Both the position numbers and the translations under genes were made by a program. A model generated the notes under the pieces. That model had not been told where the DNA came from, searched no databases, and saw only the letters and a list, made by a program, of their open reading frames with translations. A DNA stretch of 64,000 nt. It comes from Saccharomyces paradoxus (taxonomy: Eukaryota; Ascomycota; Saccharomycetes; Saccharomycetales; Saccharomycetaceae). The DNA lies in NCBI RefSeq assembly GCF_002079055.1, contig NC_047490.1, forward strand, positions 992,001 to 1,056,000, in the 5' to 3' direction. Of the stretch, positions 40,330-50,600 are shown piece by piece (within the stretch, counting starts at the first letter, position 1; each line of letters opens with the position of its first letter).

Positions 40330-41766
40330 CTAATAATTAAGATATAAACTACCATCTTGATCTTCCAAAGAGACCACCAAATCGGCAACCTCATCGCTCT
40401 TCATATTCCACCCTAGCTTGGGAGAAACACAAATGTTCTTTAAGCAGGGCAGCCTAGATTCTAATATGGCTATAGTCAAATCATCGGGATGAATCTTAGA
40501 AGCTAATCCTAAGGATCCACTGCATTCTAAGTATAATGTTTTAAGAGGCCTATCATATTCCACCAATTTACTCAGCATGAATTCAGAAAAGCACCATTTG
40601 GAACAGTAATCTACCATGAGTTGCAAAGAAATTAAATTGGCACAATACGTAAAGACGTGGTCTAGGGAATTTTCTGTCAAAGATGGCATCGGATAATGAA
40701 AAAATAAATGCTTCAAATTATCACCGATCTGCGATAACAACGAATAAATAGACAACTCTGTTATTTGAGGACAATAAGAAAATTCTAAAGTTGTGATAGT
40801 TTTTGGCCATTTTGTATCAATCACAAATTCATTTGTTATACCTCCACTCAATTTTAAGTATCTAAGATTTTGTGGCCATTCAATATCTTGGAACCCTTGG
40901 CAATCAATAGATGATCTAGGAAAAGATAAATGTGTTAATTTAGTAAAATTTTTGATGGCAGAAAACAGCTCCTTCAGCTTAACCGTTTCTGACACCAAAC
41001 CCAGGTCTAAGAATTTCAAATCATGACACGATTTCAATGAAATCAAGGGCGCGTAACCAAAGCTTGTCTGTGGGGCGATGAATTTAGTTAGATTAGAGCA
41101 GCATCGTCGCAAAAGCTTGGAAACAAATGAATTTCTGCCACTTTGTAAAATTGTAGATAAGTTCAACTCAAAAACGTAGTGTCCTAAATTCTTCTTTTTA
41201 TTTATAATTATTGTATCAACGAACCCGTTGAAGTTCTTGCTTGTTAACGCTGGTGCAAAATAAAGCTTTGGTAGACACATAAAATACCAGTTTCTACAAA
41301 CTAGTAAGTAGTTCATGTTTATACCAGTAGTTGCTTTTCTTCCATTAGTAGTTTTATTTGCTTTTTCTTCATCCTCTGGTATACTAAGATAATGAATTAT
41401 TCTATGCTGAACTTCCCATGGCAAAACCATCCTTAACGATAGTGAATGTATGCTCGTTTCCTCATTCTCTATGACTTTGCCATCCTTATCTTCCTGGAAG
41501 TTCGGTGCTGATGACGACAACAACGACTGCTTATGCCCTTTTTTCTCCTTTTTATCATTACTCAGTCGTGTCAGCTTCACTATAGTTTCATTGATTTTAT
41601 CATAATAATAAGATCCTTGCGGAGTCTCAATTAGTTCTGCATCATCCGGCACAGTGATGGTGAATTCTCTAGCTTTATTATCATTTCTTGTAGAGGAGAA
41701 ACCCTCTCCCGCCACGTACTTCCTGTAAGGAGCCTTGATTTTCTTGGGTCGTGATTTGTTTGCCAT
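40330..41766 (-). CDS. YDR306C: F-box/leucine-rich-repeat protein (YDR306C homolog)
   Basis: A 478-residue protein, the same length as S. cerevisiae YDR306C, a little-studied F-box protein. The F-box lies around residues 110-155 (MVLPWEVQHRIIHYLSIPED onward), predicting Skp1 binding and SCF ubiquitin-ligase function with unknown substrates. The C-terminal two thirds contain irregular leucine-rich repeats (LKFLDLGLVSETVKL, LTHLSFPRS, LRYLKLSGG, LEFSYCPQITELS), typical of substrate-recognition domains. The N-terminus is basic (MANKSRPKKIKAPYRK). The protein stops only 241 bp from the HNT2 start, so its upstream neighbour's terminator and the HNT2 promoter are compact. Confidence 0.93.
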   Translation of the reverse strand: MANKSRPKKIKAPYRKYVAGEGFSSTRNDNKAREFTITVPDDAELIETPQGSYYYDKINETIVKLTRLSNDKKEKKGHKQSLLSSSAPNFQEDKDGKVIENEETSIHSLSLRMVLPWEVQHRIIHYLSIPEDEEKANKTTNGRKATTGINMNYLLVCRNWYFMCLPKLYFAPALTSKNFNGFVDTIIINKKKNLGHYVFELNLSTILQSGRNSFVSKLLRRCCSNLTKFIAPQTSFGYAPLISLKSCHDLKFLDLGLVSETVKLKELFSAIKNFTKLTHLSFPRSSIDCQGFQDIEWPQNLRYLKLSGGITNEFVIDTKWPKTITTLEFSYCPQITELSIYSLLSQIGDNLKHLFFHYPMPSLTENSLDHVFTYCANLISLQLMVDYCSKWCFSEFMLSKLVEYDRPLKTLYLECSGSLGLASKIHPDDLTIAILESRLPCLKNICVSPKLGWNMKSDEVADLVVSLEDQDGSLYLNY

Positions 41767-42408
41767 TACTGAAAACTATGATTGATATGATTATGCGGTA
41801 GCTCTGTCGTACATGTTTCTCGATGTGCGTATTCTGACGATGCCGTTGTATTCCTTTCAATGCCAGACGCATCTTGTATTGACCGTCCTTACCCCTCATG
41901 ACACGGTAACCCGGCCGCAGGGCATTAACAATAAGAATAGAGACAATCGGTTTGGATATTACATAGCGCAAAAAGAGCGAGAGAATTGCTCGACAGCAAG
42001 TCCTTCAAGGTGATTAAATATAGCAGGAAATTCAACTAACAGTTAGAACATTGGTCAAAAAATGTTCCAACCGAGGATCGAACTCGGGACCTTTGCCGTG
42101 TGAAGGCAACGTGATAGCCGCTACACTATTGGAACGGTATTTCGGATGGTTGTCTAGGATGAGTTAAAGTCTCATAAAGTAAGAACAGAACTCAATCTTG
42201 CTAATTTCTAGTATTTTTTTTCCTTGTTTTTGTCATCACATTAACACTTTTTGATGCATTTATTGTACTTCTCTCCTCTTTAATGTTGCTTTCTACCACG
42301 TCGGCTACTCTTGCTTTGGAAATGAAGTAATGAAGAAATGAAAAGCAGAAAATTAAATACTAAAAATACTATGTAAGAAGAATAAAAACCTAGTTAATCA
42401 AGGGCGGT
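41767..42408. promoter_or_regulatory. Divergent YDR306C/PMT7 region containing a tRNA gene
   Basis: A 642 bp region split by the tRNA-Val gene. The left part (41767-42062) is the YDR306C upstream region and includes a GC-rich patch near 41905-41925. The right part (42136-42408) precedes PMT7. I looked for delta, sigma and tau LTR remnants beside the tRNA gene and recognised none. Confidence 0.45.
42063..42135 (-). tRNA. tV(CAC)D: tRNA-Val (anticodon CAC)
   Basis: Read on the minus strand, the 73 bases fold as a cloverleaf. The acceptor stem GTTCCAA pairs with TTGGAAC, with discriminator A. The D-arm contains the A-box-like GTGTAGCGGCTATCAC. The anticodon stem TTGCC/GGCAA holds the loop TTCACAC, so the anticodon is CAC. 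The T-arm CCGAG-TTCGATC-CTCGG contains the B box. There is no intron. A T6 run just downstream (complement of 42057-42062) is the Pol III terminator. Confidence 0.97.
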
Positions 42409-44457
42409 ATGTTAAGACAGGACAAAACTACTTCAAAAAACATGAGGGACTTGAGATTACAGGGGCCCTACAGAAAATACATTCCATACAATATTTTCGA
42501 ACTGTGCGGAATTGGTCACTTAAATGCACTAGATTATATTTTCGCGTTTTTGGTTGTTGTTGCCAATTTCACGTTAATATCGAGATTGCACTCTTCTTCA
42601 TTCTGGAACCGGCCATGGGATAATCATGGTGAAGAGGAACTTTCCCAATTAATTCAATTTTACGTAGATAAGGCTTTCTACATCCATGAATTACCACCGT
42701 TTACCATTCAGTTCTACTCCATCGTTCGAAGGTTAAAAATCGCAGAAAATTTGAGGTACGTTTCTTTGCTTTTGAATTCATCAACTTTAGGTTTCCTTTT
42801 CCTGATACTAAGGAGAATAAACTGCTCTTACGTCATTTCGGCAACAGGTTTACTGATATTGTCCACTTGGGAGACTTTCAGAAATGAGGGAACTGTTATA
42901 TCATTTGACAGCTTAGAGTGGTGTCTGTTTTCAGTAGTAATTTACAGTTTGATAAGCGTTTCAACTGTGAAACAGGGAACTACGAGATGGTTCGCTCATC
43001 TGGTCACATTATCCATTTCTTTAGGGCTAGCAATCTCTTCCAAATTTATTGGTGTTGTCACTTGGGCCTTTGTAATTCTTTCTTTGGTGCGTCAATTTGA
43101 TAGACTGATCAGCGACATTAAAGTTACGACCTCCCAAATAGTAAGATTTATTATTTTGTGCGTATTATTCGTTTTGGTTGTACCTGGATCTATTTTTATA
43201 ATAAGTTATTCGAACTTGCTTACGAACTTCAAGACAGACACGCCGCAATTTTCAAAATATATGAGCACGTTTTTCAAGTCCTACCTAAGAGGTCCTCAAC
43301 TGCAGCCAAGCCGGTTATACTATGGCTCAACGATTACATTACGACATTTAGATTCCATGGTAGGATATCTTGCTTCTCACGATATTTCCTACCCATCAGA
43401 TGCTGACGAACAGTTAGTAACGTTATCATTTGAGGAATTCAATGTTGATAATGAATGGGTAGTAGAACATCCAACATTAAATTTAAATTTTTCTGAGGTA
43501 CACCATGCTGATCAATTGACACCTGTAGAATTTGGTCAAGATATTAAATTAAGACACAAATCTACCGGAAAATTATTGAGAGCTAGCACTGCTAAACCAC
43601 CCATCAGCGAGCAGGATTATGATTTTCAAATCTCATGCACGAAAGATTCAGACTACGAAGGAGGCATGGATGAGACATGGGATGTCCTGCTCATCAAAGA
43701 TGAAACCAACAACGACAAAAAAAATAACGCAGATGATAAATACGTTAAACCGCTTCGATCAGAGATGCGCTTTTACAATAATGGCCAAAGGTGTGGGCTA
43801 TTAAGCCATGATCTTAGATTACCTGAATGGGGCCGCTTTGAGCAAGAAGTCTTATGCATGGAGAATCCAGTCACACCAAGAACCACTTTTGTAATAGACT
43901 CAGTACAATTACCAGTTGATTTCCAAGTTCCAATGATGGAATATTATATGAGTGAAATTAATTCTTCAGCAGAAGTTAATCATACCTTATCCTGGTCACA
44001 ATTGTTTCATCTTCTTGGAGAATATATCTTCAAACAGTACAAGTACAATTACTACATTAAATACGGTAAAAATAAGGTCAGCTTTGAAGATGCATTCGCT
44101 GTGGAAAAATGGCCAATAACGTTGGACGCAGAATCTCCAGTTTGGTTTAATTTCGCGTGGTATGGATCTATACTGTCGATGTTTATTTTCTTGTGCGTTC
44201 AATGTAAGAGAATGATATGTTGGAATCCATGGTCAACTGCTGAAGCTTCCTTTTCTATCCATTGGGATATTTATAATGAATTTGGCTGGAAGTGCATAAT
44301 TGGTTGGTTTTTACATTTTTATATCTTCACAATGAGTCCACATTTCAACCTGGGAAAAACACTGTACTTCCAAAGTTTTTTCTTTAGCGTACTGTGTCTT
44401 TTAGAATCATTAGATTTTCTTACGAAGCAAATGGTAGAAAGGTCCTGTCAGTTATAA
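42409..44457 (+). CDS. PMT7: Putative protein O-mannosyltransferase Pmt7
   Basis: A divergent member of the PMT family of dolichyl-phosphate-mannose-protein mannosyltransferases in the ER membrane. Its activity has not been shown as far as I know. From the first ATG it has 682 residues; a second in-frame ATG at 42442 (MRDLRLQGPYRKY) gives 671 and matches the S. cerevisiae start I remember (662 residues). The layout is N-terminal membrane segments (about 43-62, 122-135, 145-155, 170-190, 205-225), then transmembrane segments to about 285. A central lumenal MIR-like region follows (about 300-510, LRHKSTGKLLRASTA), then C-terminal membrane segments. The C-terminus runs past the S. cerevisiae end with LTKQMVERSCQL. 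Confidence 0.93.
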   Translation: MLRQDKTTSKNMRDLRLQGPYRKYIPYNIFELCGIGHLNALDYIFAFLVVVANFTLISRLHSSSFWNRPWDNHGEEELSQLIQFYVDKAFYIHELPPFTIQFYSIVRRLKIAENLRYVSLLLNSSTLGFLFLILRRINCSYVISATGLLILSTWETFRNEGTVISFDSLEWCLFSVVIYSLISVSTVKQGTTRWFAHLVTLSISLGLAISSKFIGVVTWAFVILSLVRQFDRLISDIKVTTSQIVRFIILCVLFVLVVPGSIFIISYSNLLTNFKTDTPQFSKYMSTFFKSYLRGPQLQPSRLYYGSTITLRHLDSMVGYLASHDISYPSDADEQLVTLSFEEFNVDNEWVVEHPTLNLNFSEVHHADQLTPVEFGQDIKLRHKSTGKLLRASTAKPPISEQDYDFQISCTKDSDYEGGMDETWDVLLIKDETNNDKKNNADDKYVKPLRSEMRFYNNGQRCGLLSHDLRLPEWGRFEQEVLCMENPVTPRTTFVIDSVQLPVDFQVPMMEYYMSEINSSAEVNHTLSWSQLFHLLGEYIFKQYKYNYYIKYGKNKVSFEDAFAVEKWPITLDAESPVWFNFAWYGSILSMFIFLCVQCKRMICWNPWSTAEASFSIHWDIYNEFGWKCIIGWFLHFYIFTMSPHFNLGKTLYFQSFFFSVLCLLESLDFLTKQMVERSCQL

Positions 44458-44610
44458 TTTTTTCTTCCACTGCTTCAATAACTCTCCGATATAAATAGAG
44501 TAGTATAATTATTAATAAGAATAACATATATACGCTTGACTCTGCCATATGACTATAGTACATTTTCTATCTTTTCTTGTGGTCACAAATTCCTTTAATA
44601 TAACTCAAGT

Positions 44611-45033
44611 TTATGTGCTCTTCTTTGAATTTGCAATGCCGTCCACAAAATCCTCAATTAAAGAATCAACGTTCCTTAAAAGTTTCTCTTTCTTCTTGAT
44701 GGCCCCAATTTTCTCGTCTTCCACTTCAACTAATTTTTTCTGCAGCATGTCAATCTTCCTCAATTGCTCCTCAGCTGAAACGTCGACACCAGGCAGCGAG
44801 TCAATAAGCTTATTTATTTGTCTTGTTTTCAGTATAATGTCCGTGGATAGCTCATCTATCGTGTTCGAAAATTCATCAGGAGGCACCACTGTAGCATGTT
44901 TATCGGACATTTGAGGTTCATTTGCGGTTAATCGTTCAAAACCATGGTTCTTATCTATGTAGTTTAAAGTAGCACAAAATTGCTCCGTCATTTGGTCTAA
45001 ACATATCTGCAATTGTGTTAATCTATCTGTCAT
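44611..45033 (-). CDS. SRB7: Mediator subunit Med21 (Srb7)
   Basis: A 140-residue protein from the ATG at 45033 ([14 protein letters not shown]), matching S. cerevisiae. The frame is open 19 codons upstream but starts within the promoter. Srb7/Med21 is an essential middle-module Mediator subunit that pairs with Med7 and Med10 and helps recruit RNA polymerase II. The conserved N-terminal knob region ([26 protein letters not shown]) is followed by a long heptad-rich helix (about 85-135, [21 protein letters not shown]). It is convergent with PMT7, with a gap of about 150 bp. Confidence 0.96.
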   Translation of the reverse strand: MTDRLTQLQICLDQMTEQFCATLNYIDKNHGFERLTANEPQMSDKHATVVPPDEFSNTIDELSTDIILKTRQINKLIDSLPGVDVSAEEQLRKIDMLQKKLVEVEDEKIGAIKKKEKLLRNVDSLIEDFVDGIANSKKST

Positions 45034-45641
45034 TGTTAAAGAGCATGTAATGTAATGTGCCAAGGGAAATATCTTTCTGCCCCTAGTCACTTATGTTTTA
45101 CCATTTCATAGTTACTTTTTTCAAATGTGGGTTTTTTTCAAACTTGCCATCCGCAGGAAACCCTGTAATTAAGAACGTACGGTTGACTCAAAGAAACTAG
45201 AAGAAACAGATATGGCTCACATAAACAGCCACATTTTCTTACGGAAATACACTTCAGGCGTGTAAGCATATAAAAATTAGGTATATGAATAGTCTTAAGT
45301 AATATATGATAAAACAAAAAAGCTCAACTGTAAAAAAAAGTTGTGTCTAAAAAGAAAAGATAGTAAACGAATGTATGGGTAACGCCAATTTAAATGAGTG
45401 TCCTTGTTTTATAAATAAAGCAATAGAAATAATAGTGTTAGCTCTAGTTATATTGGTAGTGAGAAATCTAAAGTATAACAAAAATAGCCGAGATAAAGAA
45501 CAAATAAAAGAGAAATGGGGAAACGAATGAATAAGATTAACGAGTAAAAAACGAATGAATGATACTTTAGATGGTCCTTGTATATGTTTTTAAGCTGATC
45601 ATTTTTTTTTTTTTTTTTTTTTTCATTTTCTGCAGCTCAGC
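45034..45641. promoter_or_regulatory. GIC2 3' region and SRB7 promoter
   Basis: A 608 bp AT-rich spacer between minus-strand genes. The GIC2 side holds an uninterrupted T22 run on the + strand (listed separately). The SRB7 side carries no site I could assign with confidence. No small gene or RNA was recognised. Confidence 0.4.
45602..45623 (+). repeat. Poly(T) tract, 22 bases
   Basis: An uninterrupted run of 22 T (A22 in the sense of GIC2 transcription), 19 bases past the GIC2 stop codon. Long poly(dA:dT) tracts exclude nucleosomes and vary in length by slippage. Its position means it would be in the GIC2 3' UTR. Confidence 0.9.
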
Positions 45642-46790
45642 TTAAATCTGCAGGGGTTCCAATTGGTTGTAAGGATGAAGAACATCATCGAAAGATTTTC
45701 TATAGTTGGCAGGGGAGTCAGCATACGAAAATTTAGATTGAGGAGAAGGCGTTGCTATAGAGTTTCTTCTCTTGAGAAGCGGACTTTGTCGTAAAGGAGA
45801 GAAAACTTTTGATGAATCCTTATTTGAATTTGGGGTCTCTAAAAGGCTACGGTAAGCACTTGACCTCTGCGAACGAGGTAAGAAGTCTAAAATCGGCTTA
45901 TCTTCAAGTAGTGTGGGGAAATTGTAGTTCTTCAAAAAATCCAGTGAGGACTCGCTAGAATCCGTAGAATTAGTGTATCTATGACCTAGAGCATGTGACT
46001 TATTTTTCAGCTGTTTTGGAGATGCGTTTGGAGAATACTCAAAAATAGATGTAGCCATGGTTGAAGTAGATACAACTCTCCCATTAATGGAATGGATGTT
46101 TCCTTGTGTGTTTTTAGAGTAATTAGACGAAGTGACCGAGATCGAACGCGCGACTGATAATCTTGATGTCTTTTTGTCGTGAGATCTTGAAATGAGTTTG
46201 CTTTCGCGATTAGCAGGAATCCTTTCAGTGACAAAGGCCTTATTTAGTGATCTCGAATCCCGCTTGCTTGAGGAGGAAGCACAATCGTCCTCAATCTCTG
46301 TGGGCAGTGGCGAAGGTTCCTGTACCTGCTGATCCTGGAATCCATTTCTGGTGTCAGCATGTGAAATATGTTGAAAATCAAACGGAGTGGAGATGCCTTT
46401 ACCTCTTATATCCAGTTGAGCACCAAGAAACTTTTTCTTCAACAAACTGAGCTTGAAGAAAACATTTTTGTGATTTGTCTTGCTGGCGCTGGATGCTGAA
46501 GATTCTTTAGACTTTGCAGAGCTAGAATTACTTCTCCTATGGTAGCTAGATGAGTGGGCATTTGGTAAAAGTGGAGGCAAGTCGATATTTTTCTTGTTAC
46601 TCAGCACAGGTTTATCACTGTTGATGAAAGTAATTCCTAAGTTCTCATCATCATCATCAGATCCCATGAATTGTTGGGCTTGCAGACCATAGAGCTTCTC
46701 AGCTTCTTCATCTTCATCCAGCCAAATCGACCGCATCTGTGGAAGGTTCATGGTTTCGTTACCAGTATTCGTAATACTTGCACTAGTCAT
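45642..46790 (-). CDS. GIC2: Gic2, Cdc42 effector with CRIB motif
   Basis: A 382-residue protein (383 in S. cerevisiae). Gic2 binds GTP-Cdc42 through its CRIB motif and links it to actin and septin polarisation and exocyst function at bud emergence. The CRIB motif ISTPFDFQHISH is at residues 133-144. A preceding basic cluster (FFKLSLLKKKFLG, about 111-123) would bind phosphoinositides at the plasma membrane. The remainder is Ser-rich and disordered, with conserved islands such as SLDFLKNYNFPTLLEDKPILDFLPRS. The paralog GIC1 is shorter and lies elsewhere. Cell-cycle elements are visible upstream. Confidence 0.96.
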   Translation of the reverse strand: MTSASITNTGNETMNLPQMRSIWLDEDEEAEKLYGLQAQQFMGSDDDDENLGITFINSDKPVLSNKKNIDLPPLLPNAHSSSYHRRSNSSSAKSKESSASSASKTNHKNVFFKLSLLKKKFLGAQLDIRGKGISTPFDFQHISHADTRNGFQDQQVQEPSPLPTEIEDDCASSSSKRDSRSLNKAFVTERIPANRESKLISRSHDKKTSRLSVARSISVTSSNYSKNTQGNIHSINGRVVSTSTMATSIFEYSPNASPKQLKNKSHALGHRYTNSTDSSESSLDFLKNYNFPTLLEDKPILDFLPRSQRSSAYRSLLETPNSNKDSSKVFSPLRQSPLLKRRNSIATPSPQSKFSYADSPANYRKSFDDVLHPYNQLEPLQI

Positions 46791-47689
46791 ATTTATTTTT
46801 TAAAGGCGTATGCTGTCTGATGTTTCTTTTGTTAATACTACGTCTTACGGTACTGAGGATTGAGTTCCATAGCATAAAAAAGAAACTCTCTCAAGCAGTA
46901 GTAATAATATATACTAGACACGAAACAATCGAACAACGGATCTCGTTTTACTTTAGTTTTACATTTTCAGTTTCTTTTTCGGATGCGAGTGATCCACTAG
47001 CTTTGCAGACACGAATTGATCACGTTTCACAATTGTTGCACCAAACGTGGCGATAACGGCAGCGTTTCCTCGAGAAGTAGCAACATCTAGATCTCGAAAA
47101 TACTTGGTCTGCATCTATTTCTAGGTGACCGATCCTCGAAGCCATTCCAGTGCTCGAGGCCTCAGGGGCCCAGAACGCGTCTTTGCCGGGTGTCGCATTC
47201 TTTGGCCCGGTCGCGCCTGCCCAAAACAGCAATACATTGCACCCAAAGAGGGAATTTCTTTTTCTGGCATATTAATGGAACGGAGCGGCGCGCGCTTACC
47301 GAACGCCAAAAAAATAAAAACAAAAGGTGCAGCTTTTTGAAGCTAACGTAGTCAATCACATTTCTTTTCCCGTGTAGGTTAATATAGATAAGCGCCCAGC
47401 AGTATGCTTTTTGCGTTTTTTGCTATTTTGAGACAATGGCGATGATTCAATTTTCTTAGTATGCAGAGGTGCTTTTATACGACTGAGGCGTTCCTCAGCG
47501 CAAGGGTAAAAAATAGTTACAAAGTCGTCGATAAAGGCGTATGTAATGTTGAGCACTAGATATGTAATGTTCCAAATAAGTTGGGAGGTTGCTTGGTTAA
47601 GCACGGTAACCGTCTATTTTTTTATTTTTTATTTCTTTTATTTTTCATTTTTTTATCTTTTCTCGAAATTTCCCTGACGTACGCGCTGG
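46791..47689 (-). promoter_or_regulatory. SUM1 3' region and long GIC2 promoter
   Basis: An 899 bp spacer. It contains a perfect SCB (CACGAAA, 46919-46925), an MCB (ACGCGT, 47175-47180), and CTCGAG cores at 47069-47074 and 47153-47158 resembling Xbp1 sites. A block at about 47130-47300 is clearly richer in G+C than nearby spacers and includes GCGCGC. GIC2 is known as a G1/S gene, and SCB/MCB elements fit that. Several short open frames cross the GC-rich block on both strands but have no protein features. Confidence 0.6.
46919..46925 (+). promoter_or_regulatory. SCB (Swi4/Swi6 cell-cycle box) of GIC2
   Basis: CACGAAA is a full match to the SCB core CRCGAAA. It lies 129 bp upstream of the GIC2 ATG. 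Together with the ACGCGT MCB further upstream it fits G1/S expression by SBF/MBF. Confidence 0.55.
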
Positions 47690-50600
47690 TTAACGGATGT
47701 CTGGCGGTATGATTCTAGAATATTTCACCTGGTTGTTTTCAGAACCATCATCAAGAAAATCGAAAATTAGCATGTTGTCGATGGTCTCATTCAGATTGTC
47801 TTCGTTGATGCCATCCTGACCCAATGTCGGCAGTGTTTCGTTATGGGGAAACATCCATTCTCTCCACTGAGTGGTCACATTGTCGCAGAGGTCGTAAAGG
47901 ATCATTTTTAACAGGGTAATATGATTGTAGAACCATGAAACGGATCGATTAATAAATATTCTGTAGTTTTCCATCTCTTTCACCGCATGTAGGATAGTGT
48001 AATTGTGGAATCTTCTTTTGTCTCTTGATTGGTCTCTCCAAAATTCGAAAAGGGCAAATAATGCCTTTCTCCTTTGCCAGGTTCTTTTGGATTCCCTAAG
48101 TTTCAGACCTAGTCCGACTAGCTTATTCTCCCATCTGAATTCCATCAGGAAGTACTCCAAACTATTAACGTATTTCTCTGTCAGCGTCGTCTTGCTCAAA
48201 ATTTCAAAGGCAAGCTCCGTCTCCTCTTGAATATCAGGCTTGAAAAAATGCGCATTCATTTTTTCATGTTTTGACTTGGTAGCATAATCCTCTTCATTGA
48301 TGCTAGAATTGATCAATTCCTCTTCTTTGGCCTTGAATTTAAATTCCAGGTACGCTCCCGTGGTAATGGGTACGTCTGGAATATCCCTTCGGTAGAAGAA
48401 ACCCTCACGGCAAATCAACTCAATGGGGGTTGCCGTCAACAAAGTATTGCGTGACTCTGTGCCCAAACCGAGGTTTCCATTGCCATTACTACTATCGTTA
48501 ACAGATTCAGTATCGTTATGGATAGATGAAGTGCCTTTGGAAAAATCTGCGGAGATGTCTCCTGAGACATTCTCGACAGTGGCCAACATCTCGCCCTGAC
48601 TGACACCCGTTTCTCCTTCATCTTCTTCACCTTTTATTTGATCCGCTGTGCGCCTTTTTTTTGAGGATATGCTCGTATCCTCTGTTTGATTCCCTGGTTC
48701 ATCATCGCCTGATGACCTTTTCCTCACTACGTCCGAAGAAGGCGAATTTACTAATGGGACAAATGTAGTAGTTTCTTCATCTCCCAGAGCCTTCTTTTCA
48801 TATTCCGCATTATCATTGGCGGCTGCTTCTTCCCCAGAATTTAACATGGACTGTATTCCCACTTTGTGGACAGTTCCAGCAGCAGATATGGTTAGACCCA
48901 TCTTGAGTGGATCGTTATTTACGTTTGAGCCTTCGTTATCAATATCAACCAGCTTTTCTTGTTCCGCTGGTTGACATCCTTCCTGTTGGTGATCTGACAT
49001 GACACTGATAGAGGCCGATCTTGGTTTTGGCGACATCGAAGAACCTTTGGTTGTTGGTTTTTCCATACTTTTTATCTTTGAACGGGTGGATATCTCATTC
49101 AAGTTCAAATTTAAGTGATTATCGTGTATTATTGAAGTCATTCTTTTCCTTCTCTCTTCTTCCTTCATTGCTTTTAATAGTTTTTTATTAGATTCCATAA
49201 ACGATTTGGCTTTATCACGATCATTATATTTCATATTAACAAGCATTTTCTCCCTTGAATCACGTCTTTTATCTAATTCTCTTTGTTGTCTATTCATTTC
49301 TGACGTAACCGCGGCAGCAGCAGCAGCAGTTGCCGCAGCAGGAGAGGAAACAGGTGGCAACTTCACTGTAATATTACCGCTGGCATCGTAACTTAGTGAA
49401 AACTGGTCATTAACCATTAATCGGCGAATATCACTGTTGATGTCCGAATTAGCAGAAAACTTAATGACATTATCGGTATTATTATTATTATTGTTCGTAT
49501 TATTGCCGCTGTTATCGCTGGGTGTTTTAATAGTTATTATTTTCTCCTTCTGGGTTTTAATTTCTTCACCATCTACCTTTTCTTCCGCATTGTTATAAGC
49601 AATGTTAGTAGCATTTGAATCCTCAGTGTTTGCATCACCATTAGTTGAAATGGGAGAGGCTGGTTCTAAACTTTTAGAGTCTGTTTCGTGTGTGGCTGAC
49701 CTCGAAATCCGAATCGGCACCGGTTGTGATGTTGGATTTGATGGAGATGATGGTATCTGGTGAAATTTGGAGGATGGAAGTAAAGAATTTATTGGAATCT
49801 CGGTTTTGATCCGATTAGAAGCGTCTGATTTATCTATAGTATCCGTGGAGTTTGATATCATTGTTTCCACCGTTCTCTTTTTGGGCGGCCTGCCTCTTTT
49901 TCTTTTTATTTGGATTAAGTTGTTCGGCGTAACAGGTGTTGGTGTCATGGAGCTAGAATTGGCGGTGGATGGTCGATCTTTACCATTTTCAAGGCTCGTT
50001 CTTTGCGGTACGGAAGTCAAGGGTATGTCGGCATCATCTCTTGATGACGAAGGGGCAGATAATAAAAGCGAATCTTGTTTCGTTGATGGCTCCACAAAAT
50101 ACCTTTTAGATTTAGATGTTTGTACTACGGCAGTCGGTAAGGAAATATTTACTGGTGAAAGAGGAGTACTCTGATTAGATGAGCTTTTAGGATTAGCCGA
50201 GGCTGCGTTTGACACTAACTTATTCATTGCGGAGGTTGATGTATCTTTTCTTGGCCTACCAGGTCCCCTTCGAGAAGAGGAGGTATTATGCTGTGAATTG
50301 TTGTTATTAGATGAATTTTCTATGGGAAGATTGGAGTAATTTACTTTTGAAGTATTTTGCAACAGCGTTGACAGTTTGTTCAATCGTTCATTCAAATTAT
50401 TGACTAATACATCAGTATTCACCTGATTCTTCATGACATCATCTAATTTATTCTCCAAAACTGATTGATTGTGTGATAAAACTTTTAAAGAGTTAAATAA
50501 ATCCTGCACAGAATCAGTCAGGGAAGTGTCTTTGGAAAGCAAGGCCGTCTTCAAATCGTTACACTGTTTGGTAACTTTTTCCATACCCTTTTTCAATGTG

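Noticed and set aside
42136-42408. Possible LTR remnants beside tRNA-Val
   Set aside because: No stretch could be matched to the delta, sigma or tau LTR sequences I know; the region looks like an ordinary promoter.
47020-47359. Several short frames on both strands in the GIC2 promoter
   Set aside because: They are side effects of the GC-rich block, which has fewer stop codons; none shows a domain or a usable start context.
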